Shown one piece after another: positions 1 through 7,751 of a stretch of DNA of 41,646 nucleotides (within the stretch, counting starts at the first letter, position 1; every line of letters begins with the position of its first letter). Source of the DNA: Nostocales cyanobacterium Centralia_MAG_434 (GTDB lineage: Bacteria; Cyanobacteriota; Cyanobacteriia; Cyanobacteriales; Nostocaceae). Both the position numbers and the translations under genes were made by a program. The DNA lies in contig JAJPJF010000055.1 in assembly GCA_021324415.1 (NCBI GenBank), positions 1-41,646 on the forward strand. The letters are read 5' to 3'. Under the pieces are notes generated by a model. That model was not told where the DNA came from. It did not search any database and saw only the letters and a program-made list of their open reading frames with translations.

Positions 1-28
1 CCCCTTGTCCCCCTTGTCCCCCTTGTCC
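1..28. repeat. 9-bp minisatellite (CCCCTTGTC, 3 copies)
   Basis: Three perfect head-to-tail copies of CCCCTTGTC begin at base 1, so the array probably continues outside the window. A further related unit occurs around 73-81. Short tandemly repeated repeats of this type are common between genes in filamentous cyanobacteria. No coding function is seen. Confidence 0.9.
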
Positions 29-30
29 AC

Positions 31-71
31 GCCAGTTGCTCCACTTGGGGAGACCCCAAGACCGCACTGGC
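31..71. repeat. Interspersed two-arm palindromic repeat
   Basis: Nested inverted repeats are visible: outer arms GCCAGT (31-36) and ACTGGC (66-71), inner arms CTTGGGG (44-50) and CCCCAAG (54-60) with a 3-nt loop. The layout resembles a small interspersed palindromic element that I recall as common in Nostocales genomes, embedded here in CCCCTTGTC-type repeats. A possible diverged relative is at about 10433-10490. Confidence 0.6.
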
Positions 72-280
72 TCCCCTTGTCCCCTTTACTCCCCTCCCTT
101 AAATCAAAGAAAAGAGAGGGTTTTAGCGTTAGACAAAACGGGGTGGGGTAAAGCGACGAGAATTGTGAGTGAGTATGTCTGTCATGATGTCACGTCGCTA
201 TTGCAAGTTTCCACCCTAAATTGACACATATTCAGTCTTGCTTGCCAGCTTGGCTTGCTTTGGCTGTCATTTGTCTGTAG

Positions 281-300
281 AGACGCGTTATTTCGCGTCT
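281..300. repeat. Small palindrome AGACGCG/CGCGTCT
   Basis: Perfect 7-bp arms AGACGCG (281-287) and CGCGTCT (294-300) with a TTATTT loop. The GTAGAGACGCG...CGCGTCT form is a recurrent cyanobacterial interspersed palindrome (from memory). It lies 33 bp beyond the stop of the minus-strand treS gene and could end that transcript, but no T-run follows on that strand. Confidence 0.55.
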
Positions 301-332
301 TTAAGAATGAACAAACATAATTTATGTGGGAA

Positions 333-3300
333 TCATTGTGGTTTGATTATTTTTTCTTGAGAGTTCTTTTCAACTACATAATCTGCATGTACATCCGCAT
401 GAATCAATTGCAAAATCAGTTGGAGTGGAATATCTACCCATTCGGGTCTATAGTTGAGTTCATTACCTAATGCGTTAATAACCTTCTCCAAGAGATAAAA
501 GTCTAGAAGTAGTTGTAGCTCGGCTTTTTTCTCTGGTAAAAAAGAGTCTTTGCTGGCAGTTTCGAGATAACTATGCAGGAAAGTCGCACTTACCCACTTA
601 TACCAAAACTTACTCCAAGCTTCCATTACAGGCTGATTCTCTTGACGAATCATTCCTCTTTCTATTTGATTACGCAGTGATTGGGTTGCTGCATAGTTGA
701 ATGATACAAGCATTCCTGCGACATCTCGTAGAGGGGATCTTTTCATGCGTCTCTCGCTTAAACTGCGAGCTTCTCTACCTTCAAAATCAAAGATCTTGAA
801 ATCTTTACCCGTGTAAAGTACTCTTCCCAGATGATAGTCGCCATGATAACGGGTACGCATAGCGGTGATTTTCTGCTGAATGATTAATTGGAAGCGTCTC
901 AAAATTTGTTCTTGACTATTGAGAACAGCTTTTGCTAGGGCTTGTGTTTGGGGTGGTAGAAAGTTAATGCGATCTCTTAACAACCGGAATATTTGTCCTG
1001 TCGTGTTGCGGGCATACTGATAGATAGATCGCTGATATAAGGATGAAAAGGGTTCTGGAGCAAAGTCAGGATTATCATGCTCCTCAGCAAGAGCGATGTG
1101 AACTTGTGCTGTACATTGACCCAACAGTTGAGTGCTTACCAAGTAAGAACCAATGGTTTGGTTCACTAATTCAGGACTTTCAGCTTCCTGTAAATCTAGT
1201 AAGGAAGCTGGAGGAATAGGTACCTGTGTAATCTCCGCTTGCTGTGTCGTTACCTGCTCAAAGTAGTCTTGCAAGCTGTCAAGAGTGTAGTCCCAGCCAT
1301 TCCGAGTATTTGGGATGAAATCTTGCAGGATTGCTATCGTGATGTATCCCACTCCTGTCCTAGTTTGGTGACGATACTCCAATGCTCCAGCAATTGGGGC
1401 AAAGTGCTTCAAGTATTTTTTCTCACTTAGGAAGCGCCTGGTTTCTAAATCAGGGTTTATACCCTCTTCTATTTTGCGGAAGAATTTCAGAAACAGCTGG
1501 TTACCATATATGATGTATGTGTTTCTTTGTTCTCCTTTCAGCACAGTGGGCTCAAAAGATGAGTCTTCTGCAAAGAAGTCTGACAACAAGTCTGTCGATG
1601 TAGCTACCAGTTCCCCTACGATTCCTTTGTAGGAGTGATTGCGAGTAATAGCCTCTAGGGGGAAAGTGAGAAAGTCTTTGTCAGCGATCGCATCAAATAA
1701 AACCCCAACTTCTTCTTGCCCTTGCATCTGTAGGCGAGTCATCACAGCTTGTGGCATTTCTGATAAAAGTTGCATAGCTCGCTCACCTTCTGTGTAAGCT
1801 AATAGCAACATGTAAGTTTCGGGATTTCCTTGAATGTACTCAACCTGTAGCCAAACCATCATTCCAGTCTCGGATCTGCCTTCATACTCATAAGGGACTG
1901 GAATTGCTTCAGTCATCTTTGCTGATTGAACTGTCTGGGTTTTGCTGCCAAACCAACTACAGGTATACAAGTAATCCGCTAAAATGGACTCTATCTGAGA
2001 CACAAAATTTCGTGCCTCTATAGATTGTGGTTGTGATAAAATGCTTTGCCATTGACCATTGACAACCAAAGTTGGCAAATCTGCCTGTGGTTTGGGTGGT
2101 TGGGTTAAGGAGAGTTTACGTTTGAGGGTAAACCAGTAAAACCCATAGGGGCTAAGGCTTAGGAAATAAGGTTCCTCTCCAATAGTGGGGAACTCTGTGG
2201 AACCAAAAATTTCTACTGGCTGCAGCCCATCAAAAATTGATAAGTCTAATTCAACAGTTTGCACAAATCGAGACAGATTGGCCACAACCAAAATATGTTC
2301 CTCTTCATAAGTGCGAGTAAAAGCAAGCACTTTACGATTATTCGGGGGTAGAAATTCGAAGTTTCCGCGTCCCAATGCTTGGAAACGTTTTCGAGTGGCA
2401 ATCAGGCGCTTCATTGCATACCAAAGAGAATTGGGGTTAGCCTTTTGTGCCTCAACGTTAACTGCTTCATAGTGATATTCAGAATCTACAATTACCGGTA
2501 AATACATCCGTTGTGGATTGGTACGACTGAAACCCGCATTTCGATCAGAACTCCACTGCATCGGTGTACGTACGCCATTGCGATCGCCTACAAAGACGTT
2601 GTCTCCCATGCCGATTTCATCTCCATAGTAAAGCACAGGAGTTCCAGGTAAAGACAACAGCAAGCTAGTAAGTAGTTCAATTTGACGACGGTCATTGCCC
2701 AACAGAGGCGCTAGCCTGCGACGAATACCTAGGTTTACTCTCATCACTGGGTCTTGTGCATAAACCCGATACATGTAATCCCGGTCTTCATCCGTGACCA
2801 TTTCTAGAGTGAGTTCATCATGGTTACGCAAAAATACTGCCCACTGACAGTTATCAGGAATGGGTGGAGTTTGCTGAAGAATATCAACTATTGGGAAGTT
2901 ATCTTCCATCCGCAGTGCCATAAATAAGCGAGGCATGAGGGGGAAATGAAAGTTCATGTGGCACTCATCCCCATCCCCGTAATATTGGGCAGCATCTTCA
3001 GGCCATTGATTGGCTTCAGCAAGCAGCATTCGATTGGGAAAGTTTGCGTCTATATGCGCCCTGAGATCTTTGAGGAAAACATGTGTTTCTGGTAAGTTTT
3101 CACAGTTAGTTCCCTCACGCTCATAGAGATAGGGAACTGCATCCAAGCGAAGTCCATCAACACCCATCTGGAGCCAAAAATCTAGGACTTTAAATACTGC
3201 AGCACGTACTTGGGGATTGTCATAGTTAAGATCCGGCTGATGAGAGTAGAAGCGATGCCAGTAATATGATTTAGCAACTGGGTCCCAAGTCCAGTTAGAA

Positions 3301-3764
3301 GATTCAAAATCCTGGAAAATAATTCGAGCCTCTTGGTATTTTTCTGGAGTATCACTCCATACGTAAAAATCTCTTTCTATACTTCCTTTTGGTGCACGAC
3401 GCGCTCTTTTAAACCAAGGATGCTGGTCTGAAGTATGATTGACAATTAACTCAATAATAACTCTAATTCCCCGTTCATGGGCAGATGTCAAAAACTCTTT
3501 AAAGTCTTCTAACGTTCCATAGATCGGATTGACACTTGTGTAATCAGAAATGTCATAACCATCATCCTTTAAGGGTGATGGAAAAAAAGGTAATACCCAC
3601 AATGCTGTTACACCTAAGTCTTGCAAGTAATCCAGTTTTTCTGTCAACCCCCGAAAGTCACCAATTCCATCACCATTACTATCTGCAAAAGCACGAACAG
3701 GTACTTCATAAATAATTGCGTTCTTAAACCAAAGGGGGTCATCTTTCAAAATCGAGTTTTGCAT
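333..3764 (-). CDS. treS: Trehalose synthase (maltose alpha-D-glucosyltransferase) fused to maltokinase
   Basis: A bifunctional cytosolic enzyme of about 1143 residues. The N-terminal GH13 domain (about 1-560) interconverts trehalose and maltose; the C-terminal maltokinase-like domain (about 620-1140) would phosphorylate maltose to maltose 1-phosphate for the GlgE glucan pathway. Visible GH13 residues are the nucleophile D208 in GLRLDAVPYLY, acid/base E250 in LLAEANQ and D316 in LRNHDEL. The kinase half carries HGDYHLG and a DFEG...SPLRDVAGM motif, as in maltokinases. TreS-Mak fusions are a known architecture. I chose ATG 3764 because GAGAGG lies just upstream; a TTG 12 bp earlier is less likely. 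It stands alone on the minus strand. No glgE, treY or treZ is in the window. Trehalose metabolism fits osmotic or desiccation stress (inference). Confidence 0.93.
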   Translation of the reverse strand: MQNSILKDDPLWFKNAIIYEVPVRAFADSNGDGIGDFRGLTEKLDYLQDLGVTALWVLPFFPSPLKDDGYDISDYTSVNPIYGTLEDFKEFLTSAHERGIRVIIELIVNHTSDQHPWFKRARRAPKGSIERDFYVWSDTPEKYQEARIIFQDFESSNWTWDPVAKSYYWHRFYSHQPDLNYDNPQVRAAVFKVLDFWLQMGVDGLRLDAVPYLYEREGTNCENLPETHVFLKDLRAHIDANFPNRMLLAEANQWPEDAAQYYGDGDECHMNFHFPLMPRLFMALRMEDNFPIVDILQQTPPIPDNCQWAVFLRNHDELTLEMVTDEDRDYMYRVYAQDPVMRVNLGIRRRLAPLLGNDRRQIELLTSLLLSLPGTPVLYYGDEIGMGDNVFVGDRNGVRTPMQWSSDRNAGFSRTNPQRMYLPVIVDSEYHYEAVNVEAQKANPNSLWYAMKRLIATRKRFQALGRGNFEFLPPNNRKVLAFTRTYEEEHILVVANLSRFVQTVELDLSIFDGLQPVEIFGSTEFPTIGEEPYFLSLSPYGFYWFTLKRKLSLTQPPKPQADLPTLVVNGQWQSILSQPQSIEARNFVSQIESILADYLYTCSWFGSKTQTVQSAKMTEAIPVPYEYEGRSETGMMVWLQVEYIQGNPETYMLLLAYTEGERAMQLLSEMPQAVMTRLQMQGQEEVGVLFDAIADKDFLTFPLEAITRNHSYKGIVGELVATSTDLLSDFFAEDSSFEPTVLKGEQRNTYIIYGNQLFLKFFRKIEEGINPDLETRRFLSEKKYLKHFAPIAGALEYRHQTRTGVGYITIAILQDFIPNTRNGWDYTLDSLQDYFEQVTTQQAEITQVPIPPASLLDLQEAESPELVNQTIGSYLVSTQLLGQCTAQVHIALAEEHDNPDFAPEPFSSLYQRSIYQYARNTTGQIFRLLRDRINFLPPQTQALAKAVLNSQEQILRRFQLIIQQKITAMRTRYHGDYHLGRVLYTGKDFKIFDFEGREARSLSERRMKRSPLRDVAGMLVSFNYAATQSLRNQIERGMIRQENQPVMEAWSKFWYKWVSATFLHSYLETASKDSFLPEKKAELQLLLDFYLLEKVINALGNELNYRPEWVDIPLQLILQLIHADVHADYVVEKNSQEKIIKPQ

Positions 3765-5036
3765 TTTACCTCTCAACCGTTAATGTGGGAACACTCGCAA
3801 GATTTGACTTTCTACCTTTTTGTCAGTTTGTCAACTAAAGGTTTTATTCAGCCAACCAGCATATATAATTGCTCAGTTATTTAACTATATAAATGGTTTT
3901 TTTGAAAAAATGCACAAATCAATACATATCAGAAACTTACGCTATACTAATACTACTGCTTCGCAAAATTTCAACATTAAAAACCATTTTATTTTTTAGC
4001 ATTTAACTGCAAAGATTTAATATAGTTAAGTTTACCTACGAAATAGTCTACTAAGTCAAAATTAGACTTAACTAATTAACTTGAGGTTCCAAGTCAAGCA
4101 AAATATTTTTAGTATCAAATCATAACCTTCCTCCAAGGAAAATAGGTATTTATTCAAATACAAAATGAATCCTTAAAATACTTACTACGGGATTGTAATT
4201 TTTATTTCAAACAGATTTTATTCAAAAGTCATGTAATTTAAAAAATCTTCAAAACTCAGAACAAAATAGACTGGCTAAGTTTTTTACTATTAGTACAGTC
4301 ATAACTTGTTTTTAACAAAATTAAAACCTGTCGTTAGAAGGATGAATGCATATTCTCATGCTTTCTACGTGTTCTAAACGGTAGTCCCAGAAACTTAAAA
4401 CATACAGCCACTAAACTTTATGCGTTCTTTATAAGTCTGATGATTTGATACCATTTGACAAAATTCTTAATGCACATAATAATTTTCCCTGTGCTTCCGC
4501 TGCATCTGGCATGTTTGTGTAATCGTCACCATATCATTGGAAGTATTGAAGTTTTGAGCATTAGTGGCGATTCATTAACACTGAATGCTCCATTTTAGAA
4601 TTTTACGGTCCAAAGAACTGACGACTTTGGCACCATTAGCTATATAATCGTTTCAGCTTTTGTACTGAGTTCTCTACTGTCAACAATCATCATCTCGAGC
4701 TATATAGGGGCGATGTGCTGAAAGTCGGAATCATTACAGCCACTAACCCCATAAGGGATAAGAAATACAGATGAACCAAGATACGCCTGTTGCCTTTATG
4801 GCTGTTTCCAAAAAGGCAGACCGTACTCTATGATACATGCTTTTGGGGATACAATATCCGTTATCATTGGTCATTAGTATTACATTCGTCACTCTATATT
4901 ATAGATGACTAATGAAGCTCATCTCACTTTTTTCAAGGCAGGGATAAGCTTCTACAGAAGTATTGAGTGTTCGGAACTTGTATCAAAACTACTAAATCAT
5001 TAAGTACTATTATTGGGTTTTATTGGTGGCGTGTTA
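3765..5036. other. 1.27-kb AT-rich gap without a convincing gene
   Basis: The region between the divergent treS and lipoprotein genes has frequent stops in all frames. Visible structures are an inverted repeat TAAGTC (4052-4057)/GACTTA (4065-4070) with a 7-nt spacer, operator-like, and a hairpin TGCCTTT (4791-4797)/AAAGGCA (4812-4818). A 20-codon frame at 4771-4833 is not convincing. It may hold long promoter regions, an unrecognised small RNA or a decayed gene. Confidence 0.6.
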
Positions 5037-5513
5037 ATGTCTATATGGCGTAAATATATCATTTTTGCGGTTGTGAACTTGAGCATCACATTTTTAGTGG
5101 CTGCTTGCAATGACAGTAAAACCACTCAATGTGAGCAATTGATTCAGGTCGTTAATAAAGGAACCGAGCTGATTGAGAAAAATAAAGGGCAACAAGTGAC
5201 AACTAGCTTGCAATTGGCTCGGGATTTAGAAGCTGTTACTAAAGAAATGAAGGACTTGACATTAAACGACCCTAAGTTAAAAGACTTTCAAAGCCGTTTT
5301 GTAAAATTGTTTGAGACTTTCAGTCAATCAATTGCCAAGGCAGGTACTGCTTTGAACTTAGCAAAGACAGCAAAAGCCTCATCAGAAGGTAGGTTAATTA
5401 TCCAAAAGGCAAGAGGAGATATTGACACAACCCTGACAAAGGCTACCAGTGCTGCACAGCAATCAGACTCTCTAGCATCTCAGATGAATCAATACTGTAG
5501 TAAGACAGAATGA
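5037..5513 (+). CDS. Small predicted lipoprotein of unknown function
   Basis: A 158-residue protein with a short basic N-terminus (WRK), a hydrophobic stretch and a lipobox ending VAAC, so C24 is the likely lipidated residue. The mature part is helical, rich in Lys, Gln, Thr and Ala and has almost no aromatics, suggesting an amphipathic helical bundle or coiled coil at the membrane surface. I recognise no family. ATG 5037 is preferred over TTG 5013 because it places a normal signal peptide at the N-terminus. A hairpin with a short T-run follows the stop. The next gene (DUF1361) is 173 bp away and probably separately transcribed. Confidence 0.75.
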   Translation: MSIWRKYIIFAVVNLSITFLVAACNDSKTTQCEQLIQVVNKGTELIEKNKGQQVTTSLQLARDLEAVTKEMKDLTLNDPKLKDFQSRFVKLFETFSQSIAKAGTALNLAKTAKASSEGRLIIQKARGDIDTTLTKATSAAQQSDSLASQMNQYCSKTE

Positions 5514-5587
5514 TGTACCTATACGGTAGAGACGTCTAAGATCGGTTTGGGTATACTGGTAGGTTGACTGGGTTGATTGGCGAATTT

Positions 5588-5615
5588 GGCAGTAACACTT
5601 TTACTGCCTAGTTTT
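5588..5615 (+). terminator. Likely intrinsic terminator after the lipoprotein gene
   Basis: Perfect arms GGCAGTAA (5588-5595) and TTACTGCC (5601-5608) with a CACTT loop, then TAGTTTT. The T-run is short, so efficiency is uncertain. Confidence 0.6.
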
Positions 5616-5686
5616 GTCAATCAAGACAGATAGCTTAAAACTATAAAAAACTCAAAATCATCTAGATATACTCTGAGAAGACAGCT

Positions 5687-6370
5687 ATGAAAGCAGAACC
5701 AATTCAATTGATTACTAGAGTTTTGCAGGTCTTGAGGATTAACTTAGGTTGGATGAGTTGGAATCTATTTTTGGCTTTCATCCCTCTAGCTTTGAGCATT
5801 TGGCTGTTTCGCACTGGGCGCAAACGTTCTTTGCTTTGGTGGTTAGGATTTCTAGTGTTTTATGCTTTCCTACCGAATGCACCTTATTTATTAACTGATG
5901 TAATTCATCTCATACAAGATATCCGCACAATTCAATCAGTATGGATCATTACCCTCATACTAATTCCTGTATATCTAGTTGTTATTCTAGCTGGAGTTGA
6001 AGCCTATGTAATATCTTTAATTAATTTAGGTCACTACTTACATCGTATAGGTAAGAGCCAATGGATTGTGTGGGTGGAATTAATTACTCATGCCCTCTCT
6101 GCAGTTGGTATTTATTGGGGACGGTTCTTACGTTTTAACAGTTGGGATTTTGTGACTCAACCGGATGCTTTGCTGACCAAGGGTGTGTATGAACTCATGG
6201 GTAAACAGCCCATAGTGATTATGGCCGTCACCTTTGCCATACTTACATGCTTGTACTGGATTATGAAGCGAATCAGCTTGGCTTTTTTAAAGCCGGGTCG
6301 TAGTTCAATACGTAGTTCAATAGCTGTTAAGTTAAGACGTATAAAATCAAACACATCTAAAGCAGGATAA
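5687..6370 (+). CDS. DUF1361 family integral membrane protein
   Basis: A 227-residue polytopic membrane protein, function unknown. Hydrophobic segments are seen at about 22-42, 49-66, 83-107, 126-146 and 172-192. The stretch LVFYAFLPNAPYLLTDVIHL matches the conserved core of the DUF1361 family as I know it (F-x-PNAPY-x-x-TD). The C-terminus is basic and probably cytosolic. ATG 5687 follows a weak purine-rich ribosome site (GAGAAG). It is not tightly linked to either neighbour, so context gives no role. Confidence 0.8.
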   Translation: MKAEPIQLITRVLQVLRINLGWMSWNLFLAFIPLALSIWLFRTGRKRSLLWWLGFLVFYAFLPNAPYLLTDVIHLIQDIRTIQSVWIITLILIPVYLVVILAGVEAYVISLINLGHYLHRIGKSQWIVWVELITHALSAVGIYWGRFLRFNSWDFVTQPDALLTKGVYELMGKQPIVIMAVTFAILTCLYWIMKRISLAFLKPGRSSIRSSIAVKLRRIKSNTSKAG

Positions 6371-6542
6371 CTGATGGCTAACGACTGAATTACCTGAGAT
6401 TGCCTATCAAAAGAGTGATGAAACTTAACCCTTTATTGACGTGAAATAAAGCCAGAACATAATGGCCAGCCTACCGTTTCCTCTTTGAATGACTATTAAC
6501 GGTTCAGGCAAATCCATTGATTTTCATGAGGAGGGTTATTTA

Positions 6543-7721
6543 ATGACATTAATTTCTATAGAGGAAATCAAAATACTATTAGAACAGCCAAAACAAAATA
6601 GTGTTTCAATTTACATGCCAATACAGGTTGCAGGACCTGAAGTGCGGCAAAACGCAATTCGCTTTAAAAATCTGATAAAAGAAGCAGAAGCTCACTTAAT
6701 TGATGCAGGTCTAGAGCAGAATGAAGCGATGGAACTGCTAGAACAAGCTCACCAAATAGACCAACCGACTTTTTGGGAGGAAATAGGCGCGCAAGGACTC
6801 GCTATTTTTGTTTCTCAAGAGACTTTTCGCTACTATACTCTACCTGTCAATTTTGACGAACTGGTTGTGGTGACAGATCGTTTTCACATTAAGCCTTTGC
6901 TGCCCATTATAAATGGCAATGGACGTTTTTATCTCCTAGCTCTGAGTCAAAAAGATGTGAAGTTCTTTGAAGGAACACGCTACAGCCTCGAGGAGGTAGA
7001 GGTAGAAAATATGCCTAAAAGTTTGGATGCAGCTCTTGGCTATGATGAGACAGCCAAAGAAGGTCAGTTTCGGATTGCAACATCTAAAGGTAGTACATCC
7101 AATCCATTTTCACATTCACAGCCTGGTACATTTCATGGTCAAGGGAGTCCTGACAGAGATGAACACCAGAAAGATATTTTGCAATTCTTTTATATGGTTG
7201 ATGAAGCATTACATGAAAAACTGCGAGAACAACAAGCACCATTGGTGCTGGCTGGCGTAGAGTACCTTTTACCACTATATAGACAAGCAAATACTTACCA
7301 GCATTTAATCCAAGAGAGTATCACAGGCAACACCAAAATTGAGAGTACCCAGGAATTGCATGAGCAAGCTTGGCCGATTGTTGAAGCCAATTTCCAACAG
7401 TCACAGCAAGAGGTCGTAGCACGATTCAATGAATTGTTTGGTAGCAACACTGGCAAAGCATCGAACAACATCAAAGAAATTATTCCGGCTGCTTATTACC
7501 AAAGGGTTGATTCACTATTAGTGACAGTTGGTCAGCAGCAATGGGGTTTGTTTGATCCAACTTCAGAAACAGTTTATCTTCACCAACAAGAAGAAACTGG
7601 CGACGAAGATTTGTTAGATTTTGCTGCTGCTCATACTTTACTAAATGGTGGTACGGTTTACGCCGTTAGTCAAGAACAGGTGCCATATAGCTCACCAGTT
7701 GCGGCAATTTTTCGCTATTAA
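6543..7721 (+). CDS. baeRF-family protein (bacterial archaeo-eukaryotic release-factor-like, family 3 type)
   Basis: A 392-residue soluble protein. The start (M-T-L-I-S...EEIKILLEQ) and the early motif SIYMPIQVAGPEVRQNAIRF resemble bacterial relatives of archaeo-eukaryotic release factor domain 1 (baeRF), which Pfam splits into several families; family 3 fits best by eye. These proteins are proposed to act on ribosomes, possibly in hibernation or stress, but their biochemistry is poorly known. I chose ATG 6543 rather than 6489 because a strong GAGGAGGG ribosome site sits about 8 nt upstream and the homologous region starts there. It converges with the PEP-synthase-like gene, 30 bp away. Stress-linked carbon genes nearby are suggestive only. 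Confidence 0.75.
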   Translation: MTLISIEEIKILLEQPKQNSVSIYMPIQVAGPEVRQNAIRFKNLIKEAEAHLIDAGLEQNEAMELLEQAHQIDQPTFWEEIGAQGLAIFVSQETFRYYTLPVNFDELVVVTDRFHIKPLLPIINGNGRFYLLALSQKDVKFFEGTRYSLEEVEVENMPKSLDAALGYDETAKEGQFRIATSKGSTSNPFSHSQPGTFHGQGSPDRDEHQKDILQFFYMVDEALHEKLREQQAPLVLAGVEYLLPLYRQANTYQHLIQESITGNTKIESTQELHEQAWPIVEANFQQSQQEVVARFNELFGSNTGKASNNIKEIIPAAYYQRVDSLLVTVGQQQWGLFDPTSETVYLHQQEETGDEDLLDFAAAHTLLNGGTVYAVSQEQVPYSSPVAAIFRY

Positions 7722-7751
7722 CCCAAAACAGAAGTAATAACTGGTAACTGT

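Larger units (their letters stand above)
1..332. other. Repeat-rich intergenic region, no gene
   Basis: This holds a minisatellite, a two-arm palindrome and a GC-rich hairpin at 281-300. A 62-codon open frame at 36-224 runs through the repeats, shows no protein-like composition and has no ribosome binding site, so it is not called. The region lies downstream of the minus-strand trehalose synthase gene. Confidence 0.7.

Noticed and set aside
4052-4070. TAAGTC-N7-GACTTA as a defined operator
   Set aside because: Short arms in very AT-rich DNA far from both genes; recorded only as a visible structure.
4771-4833. 20-codon ATG frame in the long gap
   Set aside because: No clear ribosome site; it overlaps a hairpin and is too short to distinguish from chance.
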